Shown here: positions 35,381 through 44,140 of the stretch, piece after piece
Layout: every line of letters begins with the position of its first letter
Position numbering within the stretch: the stretch's first letter is position 1
Assembly (NCBI RefSeq): GCF_000426345.1
Contig: NZ_AUFE01000015.1
Coordinates: 1 to 64,000 of the forward strand
Source: Cupriavidus phytohabitans
Lineage (GTDB): Bacteria > Pseudomonadota > Gammaproteobacteria > Burkholderiales > Burkholderiaceae
DNA: 64,000 nucleotides
Reading direction: 5' to 3'
Notes under the pieces: model-generated
Seen by the model: the letters and a program-made list of their open reading frames with translations, nothing else
Database searches by the model: none
What the model was told of the DNA's origin: nothing
Position numbers and translations under genes: made by a program

Positions 35381-36364
35381 GTGACGCAAGCAGTCTCTTC
35401 CACTTCCCCGGCGAACTCCGCCGGCCCGGCGCCGGTCGCCAAGGCACCGGGTAACCAACCCGCCGCCCTGCCGTCCTGGCAACGGCTGCGCTGGCAGGCG
35501 GGCAGCCTGGTATCGCCATCCGCGACCGCGCGTGCGCTCGAGCGCCTGTGGTTCACGCCGCCGCGCGCCGCCCCGACGTCGGCGGCCCGCCGCTTCCTGG
35601 ACACCGCCCGCAGCGACTGGGCGCTGGTAACCGGCCACGGGCCCAGCCGCCGGGTGCGTGTCTACCGCTGGGGCGATTCCGGCCCGGTGGTATTGCTCGC
35701 CCACGGTTGGGGCGGCCATGCCGGCCAATGGCATGCGGTGGCCGGCAGCCTGGTGGCGGCCGGCATGCGCGTGGTGGCCTTCGATGCGCTATCGCATGGC
35801 GCTTCCGATGCAGGCACGCGCGGCGCGGCACAGACCTCGGTGCTGGAAATGTCGCGCTCGCTGCTGGCCGCCGCCTGGCATGCCGGCCCGGTCCACGCCG
35901 TGGTGGCGCACTCGCTCGGCGGCGCGGCCACCGCGCTGGCGCTGCGCGAGGGCCTGCCGGCGCGCGCCGCGGTGCTGGTCGGCTCGCCGGCCGATATGCA
36001 CGCCGCGTGCGCGGCACTGGCCTGGCAACTCGGCATCGCGCCGGCGGTGCTGGCACGCATGCAGCGGCAGAGCGAGCGCTGGCTCGGCATGCCGTGGTCG
36101 GCGTTCAACGTACCGGAGATAGGGCGCACGCGTCCGGTGCCGCCCACGCTGGTGATCCACGACCGCGGCGACAAGGAGGTGCGATGGGAGGACGGCGCCG
36201 CGATCGCCGGCGCCTGGCCCGGCGCGGAGCTGGTCACCACCGACGGGCTGGGCCATCGCCGCATCCTGCAGGACTCCGCCGTGATCGGCCGGATCGCCGG
36301 CTTTGTCCGGCCGAAGGCCGCGGACACGGTGACGGCCACGGCGGCCACCCTGGCCGTGAACTGA
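35381..36364 (+). CDS. Alpha/beta hydrolase
   Basis: A 327-residue alpha/beta hydrolase. The oxyanion region is LLAHGWGGHAGQW near residue 105, the nucleophile elbow AHSLGGAATAL near 170, an acid in VIHDRGDKEV and the catalytic His in DGLGHRRIL. The start chosen is GTG at 35381, with GGAGG eight bases upstream; longer in-frame starts would include the operator. The substrate is unknown (ester, lactone or similar). Shared operators suggest repression by the upstream TetR protein. A DUF2917 gene follows 15 bases later. Confidence 0.85.
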   Translation: MTQAVSSTSPANSAGPAPVAKAPGNQPAALPSWQRLRWQAGSLVSPSATARALERLWFTPPRAAPTSAARRFLDTARSDWALVTGHGPSRRVRVYRWGDSGPVVLLAHGWGGHAGQWHAVAGSLVAAGMRVVAFDALSHGASDAGTRGAAQTSVLEMSRSLLAAAWHAGPVHAVVAHSLGGAATALALREGLPARAAVLVGSPADMHAACAALAWQLGIAPAVLARMQRQSERWLGMPWSAFNVPEIGRTRPVPPTLVIHDRGDKEVRWEDGAAIAGAWPGAELVTTDGLGHRRILQDSAVIGRIAGFVRPKAADTVTATAATLAVN

Positions 36365-36379
36365 ACCCCGGAGGCCATC

Positions 36380-36709
36380 ATGTTCCCGGTAAGCAACGAT
36401 ATGACCGCCACCCTGCCCGCACGCAGTTCGCTGCGGCTGGTGGCCGATACGGGCGAGCACGTCGCGGTGCGCTGTACCGAGGGCGAGTTGTGGCTGATCC
36501 GTGATGGGGATCCGAAAGACACGTCCCTCGCCGCCAGCGAATCGTTCACGGTGCCAGAGGCTGGCACCGTGGAGCTCTATGCCGTCACCCGGGCCAGCGT
36601 GCGTGTCACGCGCTGCAGGACGGGCGCGGCAGGGGCGCGCGGCTGGCGGCACTGGCTTGCACGTTTCCTCCCGAGGCAACGTGCCGGCTACGCGGGTACC
36701 CACCGCTGA
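36380..36709 (+). CDS. DUF2917-type small protein
   Basis: A 109-residue protein. LRLVADTGEHVAVRCTEGELWLIRDGDPKDTSLAASESF resembles the cupin-like DUF2917 domain found mainly in Burkholderiales. The C-terminus is Arg/Trp-rich (GWRHWLARFLPRQR). GGAGG precedes the ATG at 36380, and the gene follows the hydrolase by 15 bases, so they are probably co-transcribed. No function is established for the family. Confidence 0.75.
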   Translation: MFPVSNDMTATLPARSSLRLVADTGEHVAVRCTEGELWLIRDGDPKDTSLAASESFTVPEAGTVELYAVTRASVRVTRCRTGAAGARGWRHWLARFLPRQRAGYAGTHR

Positions 36710-36829
36710 GTCCCCACACCGCTCGTCTGCAGGCGCCTGCGCGCTCGCGCGTTGGGGGAGGGTTGTGATTTCAGGCGGTTAATTGCATTATCGCGGACGA
36801 GCGGAGTACCGCCCGTCTCCTGCTCCGGC

Positions 36830-37171
36830 TCAGATCCGCAGCGCCGCCAGCATCCGGAGCGCGATCGGCCGCAGCCAGCCGCGCCGCCATGTCAGCGTGA
36901 AGGCGACCGCCATCGCGCCGGCCATCATCGTCAGCGCCCACAACAGCACGCCAAAGCCGGCGCCGTTGCCCGGCAGTGCGGCCGCGGCGCCCAGGGCCAC
37001 CAGCGCCCAGGCCACGCCGCGCAGGCGCCGGCGCGACCGGTCCGGCAAATCGCCGCCCTGCCCCGATAGCTCGTTCCAGTGCCGCTCGCTGGCGCAGGCA
37101 AACAGCACAAAGGCGCCATACGCGCACAGCGCCAGCGCGATCAGCAACAGGTGGTCAAGCGCGTTCGGCAT
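36830..37171 (-). CDS. DUF3325-family membrane protein
   Basis: A 113-residue protein with three hydrophobic helices (LLLIALALCAYGAFVLFACAS, GVAWALVALGAAAALPG and VLLWALTMMAGAMAVAFTL). Such small proteins accompany PepSY membrane proteins in siderophore receptor operons. It overlaps the end of the PepSY gene by 17 bases and is the last gene of the minus-strand iron operon. Its role is unknown; it may assist the PepSY protein in iron release or heme/flavin handling. Confidence 0.75.
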   Translation of the reverse strand: MPNALDHLLLIALALCAYGAFVLFACASERHWNELSGQGGDLPDRSRRRLRGVAWALVALGAAAALPGNGAGFGVLLWALTMMAGAMAVAFTLTWRRGWLRPIALRMLAALRI

Positions 37172-38777
37172 GATCTGCCTCCTCCAGGTCTCGAGCAGCC
37201 GCCACGCGGGCCGCTTCCACTTGCCTGACGCGGCGCGCCGTCGTCAGGGCCAGCGCGCCGGTCAGCAGCAGCGCGATATCGACACCCGCCACGGCAAACT
37301 GCCCGCGCGCCAGCGCCAGCGGCAACCAGTCGCCGGTGGTGAGGCCGTTGCACACCGGCGCTGCCACCGCCAGCGCTGCGATCGCCAGGCATTGCTGCCG
37401 CCACGGCACCAGCGTGCGGCTGCCTGGCCGCATCGCCACGCGCGCGTGGATGGCCGTGGCCAGCCAGACGAGAAAGAACAGCCCGGCCTCGATGAACTCG
37501 CGCGACGGCAGCGTCATCGGCAGCAGGCGATTGGCCACCATCATCGCCAGCGTCGCGATCACCAGCCCGGTCGTCATGGCCGCGGTAACGGCGGCGGCCA
37601 GGCGCACGCCGCGCTCGCCATGGCGCGCATGGCGCTTGTCGAGCCAGTACAGCTGCCCCGTGCCGATCAGCACGCAACCGGCCAGGCCGCCAAGGAAATA
37701 CAGCCAGCGCAGCGGCCAGTGGTCGAAGGCGATGAAGTGCATGCCGGTCAGGAAACGCTGCGTGGTCGCCGCGGGCTGCAACGGCGCGTGGTGCAGCAGC
37801 GCCCCGGTGGCGCCGTCGAAGTAGGCGGCGTCGTCCGCCAGGCTGATGCGGTCGCCCACCGAGCGGCTGACCTTGACCACCGCGTTGGTGTCGCCCGGGT
37901 TCCAGACGCGGATCGCGGCAGGCGCCGCCCCGCCCCAGCGCGCGCGCGCCGCCTCGACCATCGGCCCGAGCGGCGCCATCGGCGCGGCCACGCCCGCAGC
38001 CTGCCGCGAATAGCCCGACAAGGCCTGGTCGTAGAAGACATTGGGCTGCTGGTACAGCGCGTTGATGCCGGCCGGGATCAGGATCATGTAGACGATGCAG
38101 ATGCCGGAGAAGGAAATCACCGCATGGAACGGCAGCGCCAGCACGCCGGTCAGGTTATGCAGGTCGAGCAGGCTGCGCTGCAACTGCTTGCGCGGCCGGA
38201 AGGTGAAGAAATCGCGGAAGATGCGCACGTGCACGATCACGCCGGAGACGATCGCCGCCAGCATCGCCATCGCAGCCAGCCCCACCAGCCAGTAGCCGAT
38301 GTTCCACACGCGCAGGTGCAGGTTGTAGTGCAGCGGGTAGAAGAAGGACGATGCCCCGAGCGTGCCGACTTCCGGCAGCAGAGCGCCGGTGCGCGGATCG
38401 GCCAGCCGGATCTGTCCGCCGGCCGCGGCATAGCGCACGCGGGCGATCATCACCGGCGTGCGCGCCTCGGGCAGCGTCACGGCCCATTCGCGCAGCGGCT
38501 TGCCGGCGGCCAGCGCCTCCACCGCACGCGGCACCACGGTGTCGATATCGATGCCGGGCGGCGCGGCCTCGATGCGCGTCGCCGGCATCATCCAGCGGTC
38601 GATCTCGCGGTCGAACACCGCGACCGACCCCATGAAAAAGGCCACCATCAGCACGCCGCCGAGCAGCACGCCGATCCAGGTATGCGCCCAGGTCATGGCC
38701 TGGCGCAGCCCGCCTTCCTGTGCCGCAGTCTTGTTCGCCGCGGCACGGTTATTGTTCTTGCGCACGGTCTTGCTCAC
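37155..38777 (-). CDS. PepSY-associated membrane protein of siderophore operon
   Basis: A 540-residue protein with four or more membrane helices. The first (MTWAHTWIGVLLGGVLMVAFFMGSVAVFDREID) is the PepSY-TM signature, with conserved His residues in the helices (LHNLTGVLALPFHAVISFSG and MHFIAFDHWPLRWLYFLGGLAGC). Proteins of this type, such as FpvG in Pseudomonas, help reduce ferric siderophores at the inner membrane. The start is a GTG at 38777 that overlaps the DUF3649 stop (GTGA). It lies downstream of the TonB receptor in the same unit. Confidence 0.86.
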   Translation of the reverse strand: MSKTVRKNNNRAAANKTAAQEGGLRQAMTWAHTWIGVLLGGVLMVAFFMGSVAVFDREIDRWMMPATRIEAAPPGIDIDTVVPRAVEALAAGKPLREWAVTLPEARTPVMIARVRYAAAGGQIRLADPRTGALLPEVGTLGASSFFYPLHYNLHLRVWNIGYWLVGLAAMAMLAAIVSGVIVHVRIFRDFFTFRPRKQLQRSLLDLHNLTGVLALPFHAVISFSGICIVYMILIPAGINALYQQPNVFYDQALSGYSRQAAGVAAPMAPLGPMVEAARARWGGAAPAAIRVWNPGDTNAVVKVSRSVGDRISLADDAAYFDGATGALLHHAPLQPAATTQRFLTGMHFIAFDHWPLRWLYFLGGLAGCVLIGTGQLYWLDKRHARHGERGVRLAAAVTAAMTTGLVIATLAMMVANRLLPMTLPSREFIEAGLFFLVWLATAIHARVAMRPGSRTLVPWRQQCLAIAALAVAAPVCNGLTTGDWLPLALARGQFAVAGVDIALLLTGALALTTARRVRQVEAARVAAARDLEEADHAERA

Positions 38778-39097
38778 GCCAGCCGCTCCCCGAGCCATTG
38801 CGCCACGCCGGCGCCGATGGCGGCGCCGGCCAACAGCACCAGCCATACGCGCCACAGCCGCCGCGTCACCAGCGCCCACAGTGACATCAGGGGAAACAGC
38901 AGGAAGGCCAGCATCGAAAACCAGAGCACCGCTTCGCTGCGCGGCAAACCGAGGCGCCAGCCGAGCACGGCACCGCCGGCAGTGATGCCCCAGGTGAAAG
39001 CGTAGCTGCCGGCCAGCGCGGCCAACGCGCGCACCGTCGTCGCCAGCGCCGGACCGATGGCGCCGCGAGACGGCAAGGATGAGGGACTATCGTTCAT
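38774..39097 (-). CDS. DUF3649-family membrane protein
   Basis: A 107-residue protein with three helices (TTVRALAALAGSYAFTWGITAGGAVLGW, VLWFSMLAFLLFPLMSLWALV and VWLVLLAGAAIGAGVAQWL). DUF3649 proteins are found between TonB-dependent receptors and PepSY proteins in iron operons, as here. The ATG at 39097 is chosen over a longer in-frame start because it removes a charged extension and has AGGA upstream. The role is unknown; it may be a partner of the PepSY reductase. Confidence 0.78.
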   Translation of the reverse strand: MNDSPSSLPSRGAIGPALATTVRALAALAGSYAFTWGITAGGAVLGWRLGLPRSEAVLWFSMLAFLLFPLMSLWALVTRRLWRVWLVLLAGAAIGAGVAQWLGERLA

Positions 39098-39165
39098 TGG
39101 AATATCCTGCAGAACGCGGCCGGCGTGGCGGTGCGATTCGCGGCACCGCCATGCCGGCATCGCGC

Positions 39166-41439
39166 TTACATCTTCATGCGTACGGTGAACATCGCCGCGC
39201 GCGGCTGGCCATAGATGTTGCCTTCGCGCGGGTTGTTGATCCGCGCATAGTAGCTGCGGTCGAACAGGTTGGTCAGGTTCAGGTCGGCCGAGACATGCTT
39301 GTTGAAGTCATAACCGATCGCCGCATCGAAGGTCGCATAGCCGCCGCGGCGCAGCGTGACCGCGCCGATCGGCGCCGGGAACAGCGCGGTGTTCTGCACG
39401 TGGCTGACCGCGGTCATGCCGCCGCCGATGCGCCAGCGCTTGAAGTCGCCGGGCAGGCGGTACTGCGTCCACAGCTTGAACAAATGCTTGGGCGCGATCG
39501 CCGAGAACGCCGTGTTGAGCTGGCCGGTGCGGTCCTGCAGGTCGGTGGTGACGTTGAAGGTATAGCCGGCGTAAACGGTCCAGTTCGGCGTGATGCGGCC
39601 GCTGGCCTCCAGCTCGAAGCCCTCGCTCTTGGTCTCGCCCTGCGACACGTAGAACGGGTTGCTCGGGTTGGTGGTGTTGACGTAATCGACCGTGGCGCGG
39701 CCGGTCTCGCGCACCTGGAACAGCGCCACCGAGGTGTTCAGCGCGCCTTCGAAGAACTCGCCCTTCACGCCCACTTCATACTGCTTGCCCTTGATCGGAT
39801 CGACCAGGTTGCCGCTGGCAGTGAAATACTCGTCCTGCGGCTGGAAGATCTCGGCGTAGCTCGCGTAGGCCGACCAGTGCTCGGTGAAGTCGTAGATCAG
39901 CCCGGCGAACGGGGTGAACTTGGCATTGATGTTGTCTTGCCTGGTCACGCTGGCGGTCGGCGTGTACTGGCGCGCATTGATGTCCCACCAGCTCAGGCGG
40001 CCGCCCAGCACCAGCGTCACCGGGTCCAGCAGCGAAAAGCGTGCGTCGCCGTAGACGCCATACTGCCGGGTCGCGGTGGTGGTGCCCGAGCCGTTGGGGG
40101 TAAAGACCGGCTTGGCGAAGTCGCTACGCGGGTTGAAGATGTTCACGACCTGCGTGAACGGCGTCGACGAGTACCGCGGATCGCGCCGCTCAGAATCGGA
40201 GAAATTGAAGCCGACCAGCGCCTTGTGCCGGCGCCCGAACAGCGAGAACGGGCCGTTGGCATAGACATCGAAGCTGGTCTGCTCCTGCGTGTAAGTCTGC
40301 TTGGCAGCGAACAGCGTGGTGGTATTCACGCCCGGGATGACCGGCGAGTAGGCGTACGCCTGTTCGCGGTGCATCTGGTTGTTCAGGTAGCGCAGCGCGC
40401 CCTTGACCTGCCAGCCGCTGTCGAACTTGTGCTCCAGCTCGGCAAAGGCCGAGGTGGTATAGAAGTGGTCGCTGTTCCAGTCGGCACCGAGGTAGGTCGA
40501 GCGCGGCACGTCGAGCAGGCTCGCCTGGCGCGTGACCGGGTTGTAGTAGGCCGGCAGCGTCCACGGCTGGCGGCCCTCCGAATCCTGGTAGCTCGCGCCC
40601 ACCGTCACCATGGTGCTGGGCGTGATGTCGTACTCGACCACGCCATAGAGAGCGCCGGTGCGCATATTGGCCTTGTCGATGAACGAGTCCTTGTCCTGGA
40701 AGGCGCCGGTCAGGCGCGCGCGCAGCGTGCCGTCGGCATTCAGCGCGCCGCCCGCGTCGATCTCGGCGCGGTAGTTGTTCCACGACCCGACCGACAGCGC
40801 GCCCTGCACCTGCGTCTCGCGCGTGGGCTTCTTGCGCACCAGGTTGATCGCGCCGCCGGTCTTGCCGGCGCCGGACAGCAGCCCGGACGGGCCCTTCAGC
40901 ACCTCGACGCGGTCGATCATCGACAGATCGGGCTGCACGGTGTTGCGCCAGTCATACTTGGTCGGCACGCCGTCCAGCAGGAAGGTGTCGATCTCCAGGC
41001 CGCGCGAATAGTAGATGGTGCGTTCCTGGTCGCGCTTTTCCACGAACACGCCGGTGGCCTGCGCCAGCGCGTCTTCCAGCGTCACCAGGTTCTGTTCCCT
41101 GATGCGCTCGCTGTTGACCACGGTCACCGATTGCGGGACTTCGCGCGCGGTCAGCGGCACTTTGCTGCCGGCCGTCGTCGGCGGGTTGACCGGATTCTCG
41201 CGCACGCCGTTGACCGTCACCGCCGGCAGCGCATGCTCCGACGGCTTGGCAGCACTGCCGGTAGCGGCAGCGGCCGTTGCCGGCGTCGTTCCCGTGGTGG
41301 CTTCCTGTCCAAAGGCCGATGCGCTGAAGACCAGGCCGACCGCGGCCGGGATCCAGCGCATGGCGGTGCGGCACGACGTTGCGGCCCCGTTCCGTGCTGC
41401 CCGCGCGCGTGCGTTCGCGCGTCTGTTGCTGTGTTTCAT
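39166..41439 (-). CDS. TonB-dependent ferric-siderophore receptor
   Basis: A 757-residue outer-membrane receptor. The N-terminus has an extended signal region (MKHSNRRANARARAARNG, then MRWIPAAVGLVFSASAFGQ). A short linker contains a possible TonB box (HALPAVTVNG). The plug domain follows (REVPQSVTVVNSERIREQN, SRGLEIDTFLLDGVPTKYD, VEVLKGPSGLLSGAGKTGG), then a barrel of the FpvA/FoxA siderophore type. No N-terminal signalling (STN) domain is present, so it should not control a sigma factor directly. The protein ends FTVRMKM, without the usual terminal Phe. It is placed between biosynthesis and reductase genes, so it probably imports the siderophore made here. Confidence 0.93.
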   Translation of the reverse strand: MKHSNRRANARARAARNGAATSCRTAMRWIPAAVGLVFSASAFGQEATTGTTPATAAAATGSAAKPSEHALPAVTVNGVRENPVNPPTTAGSKVPLTAREVPQSVTVVNSERIREQNLVTLEDALAQATGVFVEKRDQERTIYYSRGLEIDTFLLDGVPTKYDWRNTVQPDLSMIDRVEVLKGPSGLLSGAGKTGGAINLVRKKPTRETQVQGALSVGSWNNYRAEIDAGGALNADGTLRARLTGAFQDKDSFIDKANMRTGALYGVVEYDITPSTMVTVGASYQDSEGRQPWTLPAYYNPVTRQASLLDVPRSTYLGADWNSDHFYTTSAFAELEHKFDSGWQVKGALRYLNNQMHREQAYAYSPVIPGVNTTTLFAAKQTYTQEQTSFDVYANGPFSLFGRRHKALVGFNFSDSERRDPRYSSTPFTQVVNIFNPRSDFAKPVFTPNGSGTTTATRQYGVYGDARFSLLDPVTLVLGGRLSWWDINARQYTPTASVTRQDNINAKFTPFAGLIYDFTEHWSAYASYAEIFQPQDEYFTASGNLVDPIKGKQYEVGVKGEFFEGALNTSVALFQVRETGRATVDYVNTTNPSNPFYVSQGETKSEGFELEASGRITPNWTVYAGYTFNVTTDLQDRTGQLNTAFSAIAPKHLFKLWTQYRLPGDFKRWRIGGGMTAVSHVQNTALFPAPIGAVTLRRGGYATFDAAIGYDFNKHVSADLNLTNLFDRSYYARINNPREGNIYGQPRAAMFTVRMKM

Positions 41440-41540
41440 GCCCTTCTTGCTCCCCTGCTCTGTTGTTGAAAATGTTGGCCACAGGAACCGGCTCGCGGCC
41501 ATGCGGTCGCCAGCCGGTCCTCGCATTGGTTTTCTTGTGT

Positions 41541-42986
41541 TCAGTGCGTGCCGGCGTGCGCCATCCGAGACGGACGGCTGCGCGCAGGCTCCGGCGCAGC
41601 GGCGCGCACGTTAGCCAGGCCCTGGCTTTCGCCGTTGCCCAGCACCGCCGCCGCGATCTCCTGCGCACGCACCGCCAGCACTGACAGCAAAGTGTCCGAC
41701 AAGCCGTGCGTCGCTTCGCAGCAGCCCTGCAGGAACACGCCCGCCTGGCAGCCCGGCGCCATCTGCAGCCGGTAGTCGCGGTCGGCCTGGAAGCCCTTGG
41801 CATCGTCCAGGTAAGCCGCCAGCGGCGCCAGCAGCGACTGGTGCAGCTCGCGCCGGTAGCCGGTGGCGAGGATCACCGCGTCATAGCGCTGCAGCTGGTG
41901 CGCGCCGTCGTCGCGGCGCGCGATGTCGAGCCGCACGCCGTCGGCGTCGGCCTCGGCATGGCGCGCTTCGTAGCCCGCCAGCAGGCGATGGCGCACCTTG
42001 CCGGTGACCTTCTGCTGGTACAGCACTTCATAGATGGCTTCGATCAGGTCGGTATCGACCACCGCGTAGTTGGTGTTGCCGAATTCGCTCAGCAGCTGCT
42101 CGCGCTCGTTGGGCGCGCGCGAGAACAGGTAGTCGATATAGCGCGGGTTGAAGATCTCGTTGACGAACGGGCTGTCGTCGGCCGGCTTGAGCGCCGGCGC
42201 CCGGCTAACCAGGTCGACCTCGATATTGCCTTCGCGGCCGTGCAGGTCGAGGAAGATCTCGGCGGCGCTCTGCCCCGAGCCGATCACCGCGACGCGGCGC
42301 ACCGGGCCCGACTGCCCGAGCCGCTCCAGCGACTCCAGGTAGTTCGACGAATGGAACACGCGCGCATGTCCGCGCAGCGGCACGAAGGTGTCGGGAATGC
42401 TGGGCGCGCCGCCCACGCTGACCACCACGTTGCGCGCGCGGCGCACCGTCAGCGCGCCATCGGCCGCGCGCGAGGTCACGCGCAGGCACGCCAGGGCGCC
42501 ATTGCCGCCATTGCCTCTATTCGCGCCGGCGGTCTCGGGCTCGACGGCGACCACTTCCTCGCCGTAGTGGCAGGTGTCGGCAAAGTCCGCCGCCACCCAC
42601 GACAGGTAGTCGTTGAATTCGTAGCGGCTCGGGTAGAAGGTGCGGGTATTGATGAAATCCAGCAGCCGCTCGCGCTCGTGCAGGTAGTTGATGAAGGTAT
42701 AGCGGCTGGCCGGGTTGCGCATCGTGACCAGGTCCTTCAGGAACGAGATCTGCATGCGGCTGTTGTCGAGCAGCATGTTGCCGTGCCAGACGAAGCCGGG
42801 CTTCTTCTCGATAAAGCCGAAGCGGAACGGCGCCTGCCGCGGCAGCATCTCGCGCAGCGCCACGGCCAGCGCGAGGTTGGACGGACCGAAGCCGATGCCG
42901 AGCAGGTCGAGCACGGGCGGTACGCCGGTATCCACGGCACCCGGGCGGGCACCGTTCGCGGCGACGGTCGAAGCTGAGTAAAGCAT
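41541..42986 (-). CDS. L-ornithine N5-monooxygenase
   Basis: A 481-residue flavoprotein of the PvdA/SidA family. The FAD site is LDLLGIGFGPSNLALAVAL near residue 30, the NADPH site VAVIGSGQSAAEIFLDL near 230, and the C-terminal motif is ATGYRRE. KKPGFVWHGNMLLDNSRMQISFLKDLVTMRNP is characteristic of ornithine/lysine hydroxylases. It makes N5-hydroxyornithine with NADPH and O2 in the cytosol, the first step to the hydroxamate ligand. AAGGAG lies before the ATG at 42986. The acetyltransferase gene is immediately upstream, and the NRPS-3 A-domain code fits its product. Confidence 0.93.
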   Translation of the reverse strand: MLYSASTVAANGARPGAVDTGVPPVLDLLGIGFGPSNLALAVALREMLPRQAPFRFGFIEKKPGFVWHGNMLLDNSRMQISFLKDLVTMRNPASRYTFINYLHERERLLDFINTRTFYPSRYEFNDYLSWVAADFADTCHYGEEVVAVEPETAGANRGNGGNGALACLRVTSRAADGALTVRRARNVVVSVGGAPSIPDTFVPLRGHARVFHSSNYLESLERLGQSGPVRRVAVIGSGQSAAEIFLDLHGREGNIEVDLVSRAPALKPADDSPFVNEIFNPRYIDYLFSRAPNEREQLLSEFGNTNYAVVDTDLIEAIYEVLYQQKVTGKVRHRLLAGYEARHAEADADGVRLDIARRDDGAHQLQRYDAVILATGYRRELHQSLLAPLAAYLDDAKGFQADRDYRLQMAPGCQAGVFLQGCCEATHGLSDTLLSVLAVRAQEIAAAVLGNGESQGLANVRAAAPEPARSRPSRMAHAGTH

Positions 42987-43009
42987 TGGGGTCTCCTTTC
43001 GCGGCGGGT

Positions 43010-44140
43010 TCAGGCGGCAAGCGCGGCAAGTTCTGCGGGGGCTTCCGCCGGCGCGTCTTCCTTCGGCACCCACAGGCGCTCGCCGAAGAAGCGTTCGCGC
43101 AGCAGCATCACCAGCATGGCGCGCTTGTGCGGGAAGTCGAAGGCCTTGACCTTGGCGAACCCGGAACGGTCGAGGTTGCGGATCTGCTGCACGTGGTCGA
43201 TGCGGGGTTCGCCGACGATGCGCTGCGTGCGCGGATCGTCGAGGAAGATGTAGTGCATCAGTGACGGCAGCCAGGCGGTGATATACGCCTTGCCGCGGAT
43301 CTCGCCATCGCCGATCAGCACATGCCAGCCGCGGTCGAAGTCGTCGGCGTCGTAGTACGGGCCGATGCGGTTTTCCCTGGCCCAGTACACCTCGAAATAG
43401 GCGAAGGGCTTGCCGTCCAGGCAGCCGATCAGCGGAATGGTGTGCGGGTCATCCAGCTGCGCCCACAGGTAGCCGCGATGCTTGGCGAGATCGCCTTCTT
43501 CCTGCCAGAACACCGCCACGCGCGGGTCGTTCATCCAGCCGTGGAAGCACTGCAGATCGGCATCGGGATCCGCCACGCGCATCGAGAACACCTGGTCCAG
43601 CCAGGGGATATGGCGCGCGTAGACCTGGCCCGTCGGCTTGGGCGCGCGCAGCGGATGGCGCTTGCCAGCGCTCATGGCGTACTGCAGCGGGAAATCGCGG
43701 CCCGAGGTGCCGGTGTGCCACAGCGCCGGCAGCTGCCACATCTGCTCGACGCGCGAGACCAGCTGGCCGCTGGCATCGCGTACGGCGCTGCCTTCGCGCA
43801 GCATGGCGGCGGCGAGGGCCTCGGGTACGTCCAGTGCAATCGCTTCGGCGGCGGGCGTGCGCGCCAGCGCCGCTTCGCAGGCGGCGAACGTGGCGGCGCG
43901 TGCCAGCGGGAGGTCCTGCGTGGAGCCGGCAAGCGCGAGGCGGGGCTGCACGTCCGGCGTGAACTGCCACGCCTGCAGCGGCGCGTCGTCCAGGCTGAGC
44001 TGCAGCGTGGCGCCTTCCCAGCGGCTTTGCAAGGTGGCGGAGCATGCGTATGACCAGGGCTGGCCGGCGACGGCATGGGTCATCGAAGACGCGGTGCTTT
44101 GCATTTGAGCTGACTCCCTCTGAATGTTGGCGCGCGTCAT
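43010..44140 (-). CDS. N5-hydroxyornithine acetyltransferase (GNAT, IucB-like)
   Basis: A 376-residue siderophore N-acyltransferase. The N-terminal half is variable; the C-terminal GNAT domain has FHGWMNDPRVAVFWQEEGDLAKHRGYL, FAYFEVYWARENRIGPYY and GKAYITAWLPSLMHYIFLDDPRTQRIVGEPR, the IucB/RhbD/PvdY-type pattern. It should acylate N5-hydroxyornithine, most likely with acetyl-CoA, to give the hydroxamate. The start at 44140 overlaps the ABC transporter stop (ATGA); a second ATG at 44104 has GGGAG nine bases upstream and is an equal alternative. Acetyl versus another acyl group cannot be read. Confidence 0.87.
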   Translation of the reverse strand: MTRANIQRESAQMQSTASSMTHAVAGQPWSYACSATLQSRWEGATLQLSLDDAPLQAWQFTPDVQPRLALAGSTQDLPLARAATFAACEAALARTPAAEAIALDVPEALAAAMLREGSAVRDASGQLVSRVEQMWQLPALWHTGTSGRDFPLQYAMSAGKRHPLRAPKPTGQVYARHIPWLDQVFSMRVADPDADLQCFHGWMNDPRVAVFWQEEGDLAKHRGYLWAQLDDPHTIPLIGCLDGKPFAYFEVYWARENRIGPYYDADDFDRGWHVLIGDGEIRGKAYITAWLPSLMHYIFLDDPRTQRIVGEPRIDHVQQIRNLDRSGFAKVKAFDFPHKRAMLVMLLRERFFGERLWVPKEDAPAEAPAELAALAA

